DNA of 64,000 nt from Argyresthia goedartella (GCA_949825045.1 OX463815.1:25969356-26033355); one strand, 5' to 3'; counted from the stretch's first letter, positions 10,931-23,050 are shown. The notes: generated by a model from the letters alone, not told the origin. A program made the numbers and translations.

Positions 10931-12190
10931 TTGATGCAATGTCCGAAGTTCGTCGACATGGATACAGCGAAAAGAAACGGCACAATTGCGAAACTTCGTT
11001 TATGCAAAAACTGGGTTTTTAGCCACGGCTCGGACGCTTGCAAATCAGCGAAAACATGCAAAGAGTGCAATTTGAAACATCATACGATGCTTCATTACGC
11101 AAAGAAAACAACTACAAACATAAACATCTCAACTCAGCAATCTTCCAATTCGGGTCAAGCAAATACTTCAAATCACGCACCAACTAACGATAAAGAGATT
11201 TTATTAACAACAATTCAATTGAATATTGAATCTATTGACGGAACTTACCAAAATCTTCGCGGACTTCTGGATCAAGGAGCACAAGTAAACCTGATCTCGG
11301 AAAGGGCGGCCCATCTTCTAAAACTACCCCGAAAGAAATTTAATGCTAGCGTCAATGGAATTGGATCATCTTCAGGTGAATGCAAAGGAAGTCTTCAAAT
11401 AAACTGTAAATCAATTAACTCGGATTACACGTTTGAAACTCAAGCGCTGATTATGAAAAAAGTAACTAACAACTTACCGAACGTGTCATTCCCCAAGGTT
11501 AACTGGCCTCATTTAAGCAACTTAAAACTCGCCGATCCGGAGTATAACATCTCTCAAAACATAGATTTCTTACTTGGGGCAGGAGTGTACGCTGAAATAA
11601 TTCTGGACGGCTTACTGAAAGGCAATCAATCAGCCCCTATTGCACAACAAACGCAGTTGGGGTGGATATTATGTGGCAGCATAACTAAATCATACTGCTG
11701 TAATGTAACTTTAATTGACCTACAAGAACTAACACGCTTTTGGGAAACCGAAGACATCTCCCAGCAGCAACCGGATACGCCAAGGGAAGAGCAATGTGAA
11801 GAGTTTTACAAGAAGACTGTTCAGCGTAATTCTCAAGGACAATACATTGTTCAGATGCCCTTATGTTCGGATTTTGAGAGAAAACTTGGCAATTCAAAAA
11901 ACATAGCCATCTCGCAATTTATTCAACTTGAAAAGAGACTGGAGAGAAAACAACAACTAGCGACCATGTATCGAGATTTCATGAAAGAATACGAAGATTT
12001 AGGTCACATGGCGCCATCACAGACCACAACATTAGCTCTTCAGTGTTTTCTCCCACATCATGGAGTGTTGAGAGAAAGTTCAAATACAACCAAACTTCGA
12101 ACAGTGTTTAAAGCATCTCAGAAGACATCTAGCGGCTACAGCCTCAACAGCCTGCTAGAGAAGGGTCCGAACCTACAAAAAGACATTTAA
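10931..12190 (+). pseudogene. pol: BEL zinc-knuckle, protease and RT start
   Basis: This continues the gag frame. It starts in the zinc-knuckle region (further Cys/His pairs at CKECNLKHH) and then has a retropepsin-like LLDQGAQVNLIS (near 11266), in which the usual Ser/Thr after the catalytic Asp is Gln, as seen in other BEL elements. The BEL-type linker with LGWILCG follows, and then the first part of RT up to a TAA at 12188-12190. The frame continues unchanged after that stop, so this is one broken polyprotein. Confidence 0.82.
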
Positions 12191-13996
12191 GCATTGATTT
12201 TGAAGTGGAGAACTTACCGCTATGCCTTCACAGCGGACATTGAAAAAATGTACCGTTGCCTCTGGATCCAGGAAGAACAACGAGACCTGACGAAAATCAT
12301 CTGGAGAGCCTCACCAACAGAAAACATGCAAGAATACAAATTACAAACTTTAACCTACGGTATTAAGTGTGCTCCATGGCTGGCGATGAGAACTTTGAAA
12401 CAATTAGCTAGTGATGATGGAGACAAGGTACCATATCCAGGTGCAGCAGTGACCTTGACTCAAGAGTTCTACATGGACGACCTGATCAGCGGTCATTCGT
12501 CTCTGGAAGAAGCTAAAAAGCTACAAAAATCACTCATCATGTTGCTACAAAGAGGCGGCATGAACCTAAGAATGTGGAGCGGAAATCACCCTGCTCTGCT
12601 AGAGGAACTAACTGAAGAGCAAATTTCGACAAAAAACAACTTTGAATTTAAATGCGAAGAATCACAGAAAACCCTTGGTCTAACCTGGAACCCGGAAGCG
12701 GATACATTCAAGTTTACCTGGCCACTCCAACAAACCTCAAAACTAACAAAACGAACACTCCTATCAGAGATTTCCAAACTTTATGACCCGTTGGGCTGGC
12801 TATCTCCCGTTACACTAACTGCCAAGCTTATCTTTCAAAAACTATGGATAAGTAACCTGAGATGGGATGAAAAGGTACCAATGGAGGTTAAAACAGAATG
12901 GCTTAAACTGAAAGGTGAAATACCAATCATTCCGGAAATGCGAATTCCCAGATGGATTGCCGGATTAAATAACAACATCGAGCTATTGGGATTTAGCGAC
13001 GCAAGTGAAAAAGCATACTCCTGCGTTGTCTACAGCCGAGTCCTAAATGAACACGGAGAGTTTGTTTTAACCCTACTGATCGCAAGAACTCGTGTGGCGC
13101 CAATATCACAGAAAATAAGCCTACCAAGAATGGAACTATGTGGCGCTCTCCTGTTAGCGGAAGTAATGAAAAAAGTTCAAACAGCTCTCACCGGCTACAA
13201 CATAATCAAACGAGCGTGGTGCGACTCACAAGTGGTGCTAGCATGGATACAAGGTGAATCATCGCGATGGGAAACCTACGTAGGAAACAGAGTCAATAAA
13301 ATAAAACTTATATTGCCAGCTAACACATGGCAATACGTGAAATCGGAGCTCAACCCAGCTGATTGTGCATCCAGAGGTTTACAACCAAGTAAACTACTCA
13401 TCTTTAGCCTTTGGTGGCAGGGCCCAGAGTTCCTAAAGGACCCCGAATATACCCTACAAGAAACATCAACATCGTCTCAACAATGCCTCTATATAAACTT
13501 AACAGAAAGCAAAGAAAGCGAGAAACATAACAGCAACATAATAACTATCAATAAAAAACCCGAGCATTTTATAGAAACATTACTGGTGAATAACAGTAAT
13601 TTGACCCGAGTTCGCCGAGTCATTGCCTGGATTTTGCGCTTCGTCACAAAAACGCAATCTACTGCAAGTCAACAAATACCTCACATAACAACAAACGAAT
13701 TGACCAAAGCGAATGAACTGATAATTAAATACGTGCAGGAAAAGGAATTTGAGGTAGACTACAAGCTACTTCAAAACAATAAACCTTTACCTTCAAAAAG
13801 CAACATCAATAAACTTAACCCTTACATGGACGAGAACAACATTATGCGTGTGGGAGGTCGACTGAACAAATCAATATTACCAGGAGGCATGAAAAATCCT
13901 GTAATTATCTCACGCAACGGAAGATTTACAAAACCTATGATCGAGCAAGCGCATCTTTCGACATTGCATGGCGGAGCGCGGCTCACACTAACATAA
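12191..13996 (+). pseudogene. pol: BEL RT, RNase H and integrase N-terminus
   Basis: The reverse transcriptase core shows FYMDD at 12467-12481, the BEL form of the YxDD catalytic box. The RNase H-like part has GFSDASEKAY (about 12985) and WCDSQVVLAW (about 13217). Next comes the NPADCASRG block and the start of integrase (LHGGARLTLT). TAA at 13994-13996 and TAG at 14003-14005 cut it short, with the frame unchanged beyond. It would copy element RNA into DNA. Sequence upstream shows no additional start. Confidence 0.87.
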
Positions 13997-14005
13997 ATAC
14001 GGTAG

Positions 14006-14954
14006 CGGTACTGGATAATCGGGGGCAATAGAGCCGTCAAATCCATCTTGCACAACTATGTTCGCTGTCGTCGCTTCGGTCCTCATAAAAATTATCAACT
14101 GATGGGAGACTTACCGAAGCAACGCATCACCCCATCGAAGCCATTTACGCATACCGGCGTGGACTTTACGGGCAGCATTGACATCAAACTAAACAAGGGA
14201 AGAGGAGTGAAAACATCCAAGGGCTACATCGCAGTCTTTGTGTGTTTGGCCACGAAGGCTGTTCACCTTGAACTTGTATCCGATCTCAGTACGGAAACAT
14301 TCCTCGCCGCATTCCAGAGAATTTGCGCTAGGCGCGGGACGCCGAAATGTGTATATTCAGACTGCGGAACCAACTTTATTGGAGCTTCAAGGGTGCTTCG
14401 ACAAGAGTTCGTCGACTTTAAGAAGATGATGACTGAAAAATTCTTCAACGAAATCAGTAAAATTGAGGTGACTTGGCGGTTTAATGCACCATCATGGCCG
14501 ACAGCCGGAGGACTATGGGAAGCTGCGGTCAAATCCATGAAACACCATCTTCGCCGAGTACTGGGGGAACAGAAATTAACCTATGAAGAGTTCCTAACTT
14601 TGCTAACGAAAATCGAAGCATGCCTTAACTCAAGGCCACTGTGCCCCTTAACTGAAGATCCAGAGGAATTTTACAACTGCCTGACACCCGGGCACTTCCT
14701 CACCGGTGGCGCAACGTTGACACCACCGTTATCGGATTATACGGACATCAGGAGCATCGAGATACGGCGCCGCTGGCAATTAACTGAACATATGGCACAA
14801 CAATTTTGGAAAAACTGGTCCAACGATTATCTAAATCAACTTCAAACTAGATGCAAGTGGAACAAGCCTAACAAAAACATCAAGATCTTCCTTAACCAAG
14901 ACAACGTCTCCTTGTCTTGGTTAAGGAAGACAACCTCCCCCCGCAAAATGGGCA
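14006..14954 (+). pseudogene. pol: BEL integrase core
   Basis: In the same frame as the upstream pol, it carries the integrase catalytic triad in BEL context: VDFTGSID (first Asp, about 14159), YSDCGTNF (second Asp, about 14350) and GGLWEAAVK (Glu, about 14512). A local inverted duplication at 14886-14930 then displaces the frame, and the normal C-terminal block (MEVHPGAD) is found in another frame from 14955. The enzyme would join element ends to host DNA. As it stands, it is truncated at 14989. Confidence 0.87.
14886..14930. repeat. Inverted duplication inside BEL integrase
   Basis: Perfect 19-base arms lie at 14886-14904 and 14912-14930 around a seven-base loop. The right arm fits the expected coding sequence (LVLVKEDN in one frame), so the left arm is the added copy. 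This change is what shifts the integrase frame. Confidence 0.88.
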
Positions 14955-17077
14955 ATGGGACGTGTGATGGAGGTTCACCCCGGCGCTGATGACTACGTAC
15001 GCGTAACTACTTTAAAAACTCAAACTGGAACGATCAAAAGACCCGTAACAAAACTATCATTATTGCCTACCGAATCGGAAAAGAATGAAAACAGAACAAA
15101 GTACGACGAAAAACATGTGGAACCGAACAGAAATAACATGAAAACCCAAATAAAGGTTCAAAAGGTCTACGCGGCTTTCTCTGTTCTGACGACGATGCTA
15201 TTAATGTTTACATTCATCACTGGAACGTACGCAACTTCAACAAAAACACAAATAACCAAGGTGGAACCCAAGCGGCCGATTTACTACGATAAGCTAGGAG
15301 CGCTTCAAGTTACACACGATGAATGGACATTAGTCATGTATTATAACTTAACTAACTACTGGGATGGAATTCGACGAATGGAAGGATATCTCAACGACAT
15401 TAAAAATTTCTGCCAAAAAACGGACCCAAGATACTGCAAAACGACACTGGATCAACTTTACTACGAGAACGAAGAACTTAAAACATACAATACTATGCTA
15501 CTGTCTCCACATGCCCACCTAGGCGAGAGAAGGAAGAAACGAGGACTGATCGACGGAGTAGGCTACGTCGCAAACAGCCTGTTTGGGGTGCTGGATCAGC
15601 GATTTGCGGAAAAATATCAAGATGATATTCAATCGGTGCAAGAAAACGAAAAATACTTATTACAACTTATAAAAAATCAGACCTCAATAGTGGAACTCCA
15701 AAACGACTTACTCAAGAAAAATGAAAATAATATACAACAACAGTACAACATGATCGACGGCTTTATCAATCAAACCAACATTAACTTTGCAACAATTAAA
15801 GAAGAATTAGAAGTCGTAATGGCGACAACCTACTTCAGCTCGGCATCCCTGTCAGCCTACATGCTTATTAACAACTTGAAAAAAATACAAGAAATAATTT
15901 TCAATACACTCACTGACGTGTACCAAGGACACATTGACGTTCATTTGATTACACCTACTAAGTTAATGGAACAACTGAAAAACATAAACGAACAACTACC
16001 GAAGACCCTGTCAATCCCGGGCGACACTGATGTCACGAAGAGCATCAAGGAATTATACAAGCTTTTGAAGGTCAGAGCTAGGGTCACAACTAATTATTTT
16101 CTGTTTCAAATCCAAATACCATTGGTGGCGGAAAGGGACTACGCTCTATATCGGATCATTCCACTGCCGATCAAGATGGGCGCTGAAATAGTCATAATCC
16201 AACCGAGAACCCCATACCTAGCAACAGACTTCAAAAAGAATACCTACATGTCGATAACTAATGAAAATGTACGCTCCTGTACTGTACACAATCAATCTGT
16301 CAACAGAATGTGCCGGTCTACAATCTTCATAACAACATTGACAAAACTCCGAGCGAAGCAAAGTTACTTGGTCACACAACGACCTTGCCCTGTGACGTTA
16401 AACCGGCGTCATGCAAGTCAGAGTGGATCGACTTACACCTACCGAACAGCTGGCTGGCAACATGCTGCGGGACATGCACTATACGGACTATCTGCAACGA
16501 AGACATCGCATCATACACGCTCACATCTGCCGCTATCATAACAATATCACAGGGGTGTGTGCTACAGTCCGATGATCTAAGCATCTTCGCACACAACAAA
16601 TACAAAAGTAATGCAACAATAAACTATAACATTCCGGAAGCAACAATAAACTCTACTGTAAACAACATAGTGAGCCTGACCTATCCTAAGGTGCCTTATC
16701 AACTTACGAGCGAAAATGCTGACATGAAGAAACTCAGAGAACAGATTGAATTTCAGAAGAGAAAGGAAAATAGCCTGCCCGCCAACTTAACAAGACATGA
16801 TCTGCACCACTACGTGGTTGGCTACTCGATGGTCACCGTCCTCATCATCATCGGCATCGTGTGGGTGGCGAAGACTCGCTGCCTTCCAAAATGTACGAGA
16901 AAACATAATGCAGTCAGAGAGCGGCGCGAGCAAATCGAGCTATCAACGATAAGCACAGAACTGCATAATCAGCAAAAACCAACACGGGACAATCCGAGAC
17001 CGATGACGCCTCGAGGGGACGCATCGCGGCGGGACTTTATTCTCGGTGCAGACAATTTAGTTTTTAATTTTGATTAA
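14955..17077 (+). pseudogene. env: BEL env-like fusion glycoprotein, broken
   Basis: The first 50 or so codons are the end of pol. They run without a stop into an env-like sequence whose own ATG is probably at 15138, followed by a hydrophobic signal-like stretch (TMLLMFTFITGTYA). A furin-like site, RKKR followed by GLIDG, lies at about 15530-15545, with a hydrophobic fusion-peptide-like segment after it. A coiled-coil-rich region follows. Near 16310 a frame change moves the rest into a second frame (16310-17077), which holds a transmembrane segment (VTVLIIIGIVWV) and a basic tail. The organisation matches the F-type envelope proteins of insect retroelements and baculoviruses. It would have mediated membrane fusion; it is not functional here. 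Confidence 0.8.
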
Positions 17078-17137
17078 TTTAATTGTTACGGCAAATCTTT
17101 CTTATCATACTTTTATCTTTTCTTGGGGCTTCCAAGA

Positions 17138-17443
17138 TGTACAGTTTGTACATAATTAATAAAGACCTACTTTTAATTTGTTAGCGTTGCACTTAGCATG
17201 ACGTTATTACCTATACAAAAACAAGCAGTAGCAATACGATATTGATCGGATTAACATCTACCAAGAAAGACTTGCCTAATTTATCTGTATTTCGTGTTAT
17301 TAAGTGACAATATAGTGCTTTACTGAACTTTGGTGATCTTTCTCTAACTAACTACAACAACTACAAGAACCCATCATAGCTACCAGAGCTTAAACATAAC
17401 TTCCTATAACATTTTTCAAGACGTGCGGCCACTACACCGTACA
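17138..17443 (+). repeat. BEL 3' LTR
   Basis: The 306-base LTR begins TGTACAG and ends GTACA. AATAAA lies about 20 bases inside it (about 17158). It matches the 5' LTR apart from a 10-base difference near the start and about five substitutions. TACTG follows directly at 17444-17448. Confidence 0.92.
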
Positions 17444-18320
17444 TACTGAACAAACTCAAACGGCTTCAAAATCTTGGAATTCTGTTTATCTTAGGGCTGC
17501 GCAAATACGACCATCTATCACAACATCGCAAGGAGTTGAAGTGGCTGCCGATCCGTCTTCGTCGGGATTCACACATCCCCGATTACCTCTACAACATTTT
17601 ACGGAATCCACGCTATTCAACCTTCCTACGGGACAGTTTTAAATTTCTTTCATCCAGCAGGGCTTGGAGAACCCACGCAGTTTCCATGCTTAAAACTCCA
17701 CAGCATAACACTGCTTCCTGTAAGAATGGGTTTAAACCCCGGCCTACCCAGTTGTGGAATGCCCTGCACCAGAGTCCTATATTTAAAAGTCGTGTGAAGA
17801 AGCATTACCAATCTCTTTAGATTATAGGTAGTATGCATGTAAATATTTATTAGTATATAATAGTAGTAAACATAAACATAAACATTTACATATAAGCACA
17901 TGCATTGCTTCTGGCAATACACTAGGATTCCCTGTGTCGTGGGACCCAGAAATAGCGACGTCACACACATATAAACATCCAAGACCTGGGGTTTTTTTTC
18001 TCTACCCCGCAGCCGGAGATCGAACCCGGGACCTCTCGCATGGTAGACAGAGCCACCACCGCTGCGCCACAGAGGTCGTCTGTAATAGTATATTATAAGT
18101 ATTTAGTATATTATTATAGTAATTGTATAATTTATTTTATTTATATTTTTTATTATTATATATATTGTACACATAGGTCTATCCCTGCTCAGCGAACAAC
18201 CTTTGCCACCTCAACCTGATTTTCTGGAAGAGATCTCTTATTAGAGATAAGCTCGCCACTACACTTCACTATTTAATGTATCTCTTCTTTTTTATATGAT
18301 TTGTTTGCATTAAAGAAATT
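17444..18320 (+). pseudogene. LINE family D, 3' part with SINE insertion
   Basis: This resumes the LINE interrupted at 7869: KLKRLQNLGILF, ELKWLPIRLRRDSH and the terminal LWNALHQSPIFKSR block, ending at a stop at 17818-17820. The 3' UTR is broken by the SINE at 17866-18082. It then carries the hairpin ATCTCT-TATT-AGAGAT (18233-18248) followed by AAGCTCGCC, which the copy at 55.1 kb shares. The LINE probably ends near 18320. Confidence 0.85.
17866..18082 (-). mobile_element. tRNA-derived SINE
   Basis: On the minus strand a Pol III B box (GGTTCGATC, complement of 18018-18026) and an A-box region starting TGGCGCAGCGG (complement of 18041-18069) lie at the 5' end. An unrelated body follows, with a tail of TGTTTA repeats. 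An eight-base duplication TAATAGTA flanks it (17858-17865 and 18083-18090). This is the structure of a tRNA-related SINE with a target duplication. It sits in the 3' UTR of LINE D and is therefore younger than that LINE copy. Confidence 0.85.
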
Positions 18321-18781
18321 GTGAATTATGAAATCTAGCCAGAAATGGCAAAAATCGACATTTATTTATATTTTCATAATCTTGTTTTATCTATTGGACG
18401 CTCTAAATAAAATAAAAAATATAGGCAAAATAAATACATGTGTAATGGCTTTTTGCAAAAATCATGTCCTCGGCAGCAAAAACTATAAATTTGTAAGGCC
18501 TCAAAGTGTAAACATCTATAATATCTACAAAATATTTACTCTATTATTAATTTGTTTACTTGCTTACTTTATCGTGTTGTTTTTTTTTTTCAATTAATAA
18601 CTTAACTCATACTTTTTAGTCAGTATTAAATTGATGAAATCTCGGCAGCTCACACAAATTTAACCCACACTTTCTTGAAATTTAAATTTAAATGGAAATG
18701 CAGAAGAAACAATACAAATACGTGGGTAATAAGGCAGAAAAGGAAACAATCTCAGCATTAGCTGCAAGCTAGCACAGTGCC
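18321..18781. other. AT-rich unassigned stretch
   Basis: An 89-codon ORF (18328-18597) is very rich in Ile, Leu, Phe and Lys, as expected from AT-rich sequence, and resembles nothing I know. No repeat or promoter can be supported. Confidence 0.45.
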
Positions 18782-19745
18782 CGAGGTACTAAGGGGCCGG
18801 AGCCCCTTAATACCTCGTCCTTTTTTGCACGCTGGTTATGTACCTAAGAATTGATTTGGGTAACTGCACCAATCTTCGCATATTTAGATAAGATATTGAG
18901 TGCGAAAGGGTCAAAACTACAATTATTATTTTAATCTTTTTTTTAACGGGGGGTTCTGTCTTCTCAACCTCCCGTCCTTTCATGCACTCTGATCATATAC
19001 TTAAGGGCTAGTTCACTGTACGAGTCTACTCGTATTTATATTAGTTACTGTCTGCGAAACGGTCAAAGCCTAAGTAGTATTTTTATCAAGTTGCATAATT
19101 TCATTCTTTTTAAACGGGGGGGCTCTACCCTCCGACCCCCCTGTCCTTTTTGCACTCGAGTCGTGTACCTAAGAATTTATTTAATTCTCTATTTAGATGA
19201 GATAGTGTGTTCAAAGGACCAAGGGGCTCCAAATAGAATTATCATCCAGTTGCACATTTTTTCTCTCTTGATGCGGGGCTCAGCCCCCCCCCCTCCCCAT
19301 CCTTTCTTGCGATCTGTTCATATCCCTAAGAGTTAATTTAGTTCACTGTACGAATCTACTTGTATCTAAATAGATTAGATTAGTTACTGTCTGCGAAAGG
19401 GTCGAAGCTACAAGTAGTATTTTTATCCAGTTGCATAATTTCTTTCTTTTTCAACGGGGGGGCTCCGCTCTTCCAACTCCTCGTCGTTTCTTGCATTCCT
19501 ATCACATACCTAATTATTGAATTAGTTCACAGACATAACTTAACTAGCTGAAAAAAGTTATTTTAAAAAATGGAATCTATTGCTACTGCTCAAGAGCTGT
19601 CGGATTCAAAGTTGTCAGTTAAGGCCTTAAGTTTGTCAGTTAAGTTTGACACCTGAATAATCGCACTGACTGTGTGCCAAAAGTCAACGCTGTAAGTAGT
19701 ATTTTTATCTAGTTGCATAATTTCTTTTTATGGGGTACTCCGCCC
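18782..19745. repeat. Decayed tandem repeat, units about 160-280 bases
   Basis: A G-rich then C-rich block (for example GGGGCCGGAGCCCC at 18793) recurs at about 18950, 19116, 19273, 19456 and 19732. Between blocks come CGTCCTTTCTTGCA-like, ATACCTAAGAATT-like, GTTCACTGTACGA, CTGTCTGCGAAAGGGTC and ATTTTTATCCAGTTGCATAA words in the same order. The first block lies in a hairpin, 18782-18818. It is non-coding, and I do not recognise the family. Confidence 0.75.
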
Positions 19746-22029
19746 CACCAGCTTAGAACAAAATTCGAAACTAATAATATACTTAGGACGGCAGTAGCCT
19801 CACTCGGGGTAGCGAAACTCTTATAAATAGCGTGCACTCTTCAGGAGAAAACTCTTTGGCAGTAGCCTCAGATGAATTTAATCACATGTCTTTAAGATAT
19901 TTGTGTCCCCGTATTAGAAATGTATGGTAATCAAGCGTATTAAAGGTTAATTTGGCTAAACTGGGCAATGTCATCAATCACACCCTGCGCTACCAGTACA
20001 TAGTGATCAAAATGGCATGAATCGAATGAGGATGTCGCCCTCTCTCTCTCTCTTTCTCACTAGGGTTGCACGCTAGGGTTGCGTAATATAAGATTTAAAT
20101 TAGTTTAATTATTGTTATTGCTGCTTTGTGTTTAAATTTAATAAAATGTTCAATTGCTTTTTCTCTTATATAATAAAATATTAAATTTAACCGCTCAAGC
20201 GCCAGGTTTTTTTAAGGCATTGCGATTTTGAACTTTATGCCATGGTAATTAAATTAAAAACCTATAACGGGGATTTTCCGATAAATGATGCCATGGGGCC
20301 TTGAGGGGTTAATGTTTGAAAATAGACTGAATCTTGTGAATAATTTTGGTAAGTTTTGAAACGGAAAACAAGGGCAAAGTGGAGGACAAGCAATAGAATT
20401 TAATTTGAAAATAAAATAAAATTGTACCCTCTTCCGTAAGTCATGCGCTCAGGAAATCGTCCGGCAGCCCTGTGATATTGTGTTCCCGGGGCCACGCGAG
20501 CGAGTAGGCAAATAACTCGCGACCTTGAGCGAGTACCGTGGCCCTGGGTATGGTGCGAAACTGCAAAGTCCATGGATACATTTTTTTTAAATTCAGACGA
20601 CGTTTCTTCCGCTGCAGACCATTTTATGAGCGTGGGAAACTTAGATTTACCAATAGGTAATAATAAAGCTGTTAATTGTCTTCTGATTTCACGCCAAAAG
20701 CGTTCTGTAGGGATTGATACGATTCGGATTGTCCGAATTTGTCCGAAAAAAATTACTGTCTTAATCAGACTGAAAATCTGGCCTATATAAGGTAGATCAC
20801 TCCGAAAGATCCGTTATAAAAAAATCTCCGGTTGTACAATCTATAGGTATGTTATAAATGTCAAACTGTCAAATGTGACGGATTCAGCTTTCAAAGCCAG
20901 GGAGGGATTTCAATAAATTAAAGGGGTCCATGGGGATGTTCATAACAATATGGACATAAAAATAATCTCTTGTGGACAAGAGATTATTAACACAGGTTAA
21001 TAGAACCGGAAGCGTTCGTTATCGGAAATATGTATAAGAGCAGGGTTTCAGTTACAATTTTATTTTATTTTCTTTCTAAATTTCTGCCCACTTCCTGTCA
21101 AGCATCGTTCATGTAAAGGAGTTTATTAAAAAGGTTTATAGACAACACTTGGTTTATTTTTTATATTACGGGCCTGGATGATAGGTTTGGTAATTTAAGA
21201 TTGTTGTTAAAAATTAAAGAGGCATATTTAAGTGTTTTTTTTATATGATGGTATGGAACTCTTTGTGTGCGAGTCAGACTCGCTTTTTACTAGTTTTATT
21301 TACAAACAAAAGTTAACAATATCAATAATGACACGCCGCTACTTAAACAGTTCCATTTGCAGGTAAGTGTTTGAAGAGGGTTTTTTTTACAGAAAGATAA
21401 GTTTTTTTCAATCACAAAAACCTACTTGCATATGTTATCGGAATTAAAAAGATTTTTTGACTAGAAAATATGGAGTCTGAATCATGACCTACATACATCC
21501 CTGTGCAATATGTAGTGATCAGGCCACAATGCGAGCAGGTAACCACCCCATCCACCTGGGTCTGTCTACTCAGATGTTCTAATTGAGGAAGAGTCGCGAC
21601 AAGTAAATTAGGTCTTTCTGCTTGCATATAAAGTTTAATATCGTTTATATACAATCGGCTGCTATCGGGAATTGGGTTGATTTTCTGCGCAACCAAAAAC
21701 TAACGAACGGAATTATATGTTGAGAAAGTACCTATTTGTACAGTGCATTTCAATAGCATTTCATAATAATGTAAACAGAAATGCCTGTTGACAGTTGTCT
21801 ATAATTGAGCGAGATTTGAGTGTTGTACCTACACTGATGTCAAAGGCATTGATCAAAGAGATATAGTTCGCTGTCGATTTTCGATCGATTTTTTTCTATA
21901 AGTAGTACAAAACCAAGGAGTGGGGCGCGTAATTTCAGCTTAAACGAGCTCTAGCATCATACTAAAAAACTTAATTAAATTGTTTCAGAAAATTTAGTAG
22001 AATAGAGAATAACCGTAGATAGAGAAATA
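19746..22029. other. Unassigned stretch
   Basis: A CT microsatellite (about 20041-20058), a GC-richer patch with inverted GGGCCACG/CGTGGCCC (about 20487-20555) and a GCGAGTCAGACTCGC palindrome (about 21270) stand out. The last word is typical of dispersed repeats. The ORFs at 20572-20790 (+) and 21412-21696 (-) cannot be identified; the latter has a CSHCG motif but no other signature. No host gene can be supported. Confidence 0.4.
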
Positions 22030-23050
22030 TCCCAACCTGACGCGCGTCATTCGCTTGTGACAGATTCATCATCACTTGATGTGTCATCATCGGTCACATT
22101 TATAATAAAAGGCTGAGTTACAGCGTCGCTAGCCACATCCATAAGGCCGTCAAATTTTTTCATCCTTTCCTCTTCGTTTTGAACGTGACCGACGCATTTT
22201 GCCCATTGTTCTGCTCCGACTCTCGCCAATCCTTCTTTTAGCAAATTTTTTATTACTGCCATTTTTAAAAGATTTATTATTTCTTCCTTCGTAAGACTTG
22301 ATCTGTGCCCAAATCAGTTTTATTGGATTCAACTCACAGTGATATGGAGTAAGGCGCAACAGTTACTCCTTTAGATGCGGCGAGATCATCGACATATTTT
22401 GTTCTATACTTTTCCTTTACGAATTTTGTAACTGTGCTTTTTCTGGATCGTTTTGAGTATGAAAAATTCAATTTTTTCAATATTATATACATAGTTGTAT
22501 GAGAAAACGTAGGTAGACTGTCATCCTCATTGACTGCTTTCTCCATCAAAGCACATCTTCATGAACTTTTCTCCGTATTGCAGATAAAGTAAATTCATCT
22601 AATTTATTAATTATTACTCGATTTGAAGCTTTCTCCTAAAAGTGAATCAGTTATTCAAAAACAAACAATAACTTAACTTGATATTGTGAGTTCATGAGTA
22701 CAATAATAATTGATGACATATTATCTAATACAAAAATTTCATGAAATCTGGCAGGTAATTTAAACAGGTGTTAGGTGAAGTTAGGTAGTTACCTTTGGCT
22801 GTGGTATTTCTTGAGTTTCTAAATTATGCTTCATGGTATATCTCACTACGTCCTGAGACACCCCCATTATTTCTGAAGTTGTTTTATATATCTCCATTTT
22901 TTATGGGTATGTAGGAGAAGATTTTTCCAAATAATTATAAATATTTACTAGAATTTGTTTTCCCTTGTGGTCAGATGAATTTTTCGTCTTTTGGCAGGCG
23001 GACTAGTCTCCCACCCTGAGGTACTGGGTTGCGGCTCAGTCATTGTAACC
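22030..23050 (-). pseudogene. Tc1/mariner (IS630) transposase relic
   Basis: Read on the minus strand, it begins MTEPQPSTSG and a basic PPAKRRK segment (about 23041), followed by a frame-shifted helix-turn-helix region (MEIYKTTSEIMGVS, about 22900). Next comes the SHTTMYIILKKLNFSYSKR block (about 22500). After an internal deletion it has TPYHCELNPIKLIW (about 22340), which marks the DDE catalytic domain near its last acidic residue. The acidic C-terminus ends SSDDESVTSE. At least three frame changes and the missing centre make it dead. I did not find clear terminal inverted repeats. It is a cousin of the transposon inserted in the BEL LTR. Confidence 0.78.

Larger units (their letters stand above)
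7870..17443 (+). mobile_element. BEL/Pao LTR retroelement with env-like ORF
   Basis: This is a complete-length element with paired LTRs (7870-9196, interrupted, and 17138-17443), a 5-base target duplication and the gene order gag, protease, RT, RNase H, integrase, env-like ORF. Gag to integrase lies in one frame, with in-frame stops at 10028-10030, 10799-10801, 12188-12190, 13994-13996 and 14003-14005. A further shift occurs near 14905, and another inside env near 16310. It therefore cannot make its own proteins. The LTRs differ by a handful of substitutions and one 10-base indel, so the insertion is moderately young. An envelope ORF on a BEL element fits the retrovirus-like insect elements described in that lineage. 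Confidence 0.9.

Noticed and set aside
18328..18597. 89-codon ORF as a small gene
   Set aside because: Its composition is that of AT-rich non-coding DNA (Ile, Phe, Lys, Asn, Leu), with no family signature.
20572..20790. 72-codon ORF as a gene
   Set aside because: It starts next to a poly(T) run, has no recognisable domain and no nearby promoter or splice signals.
21412..21696. 94-codon minus-strand ORF with CSHCG as a zinc-binding protein
   Set aside because: One Cys pair alone is not enough; no second pair at a plausible distance and no codon bias.
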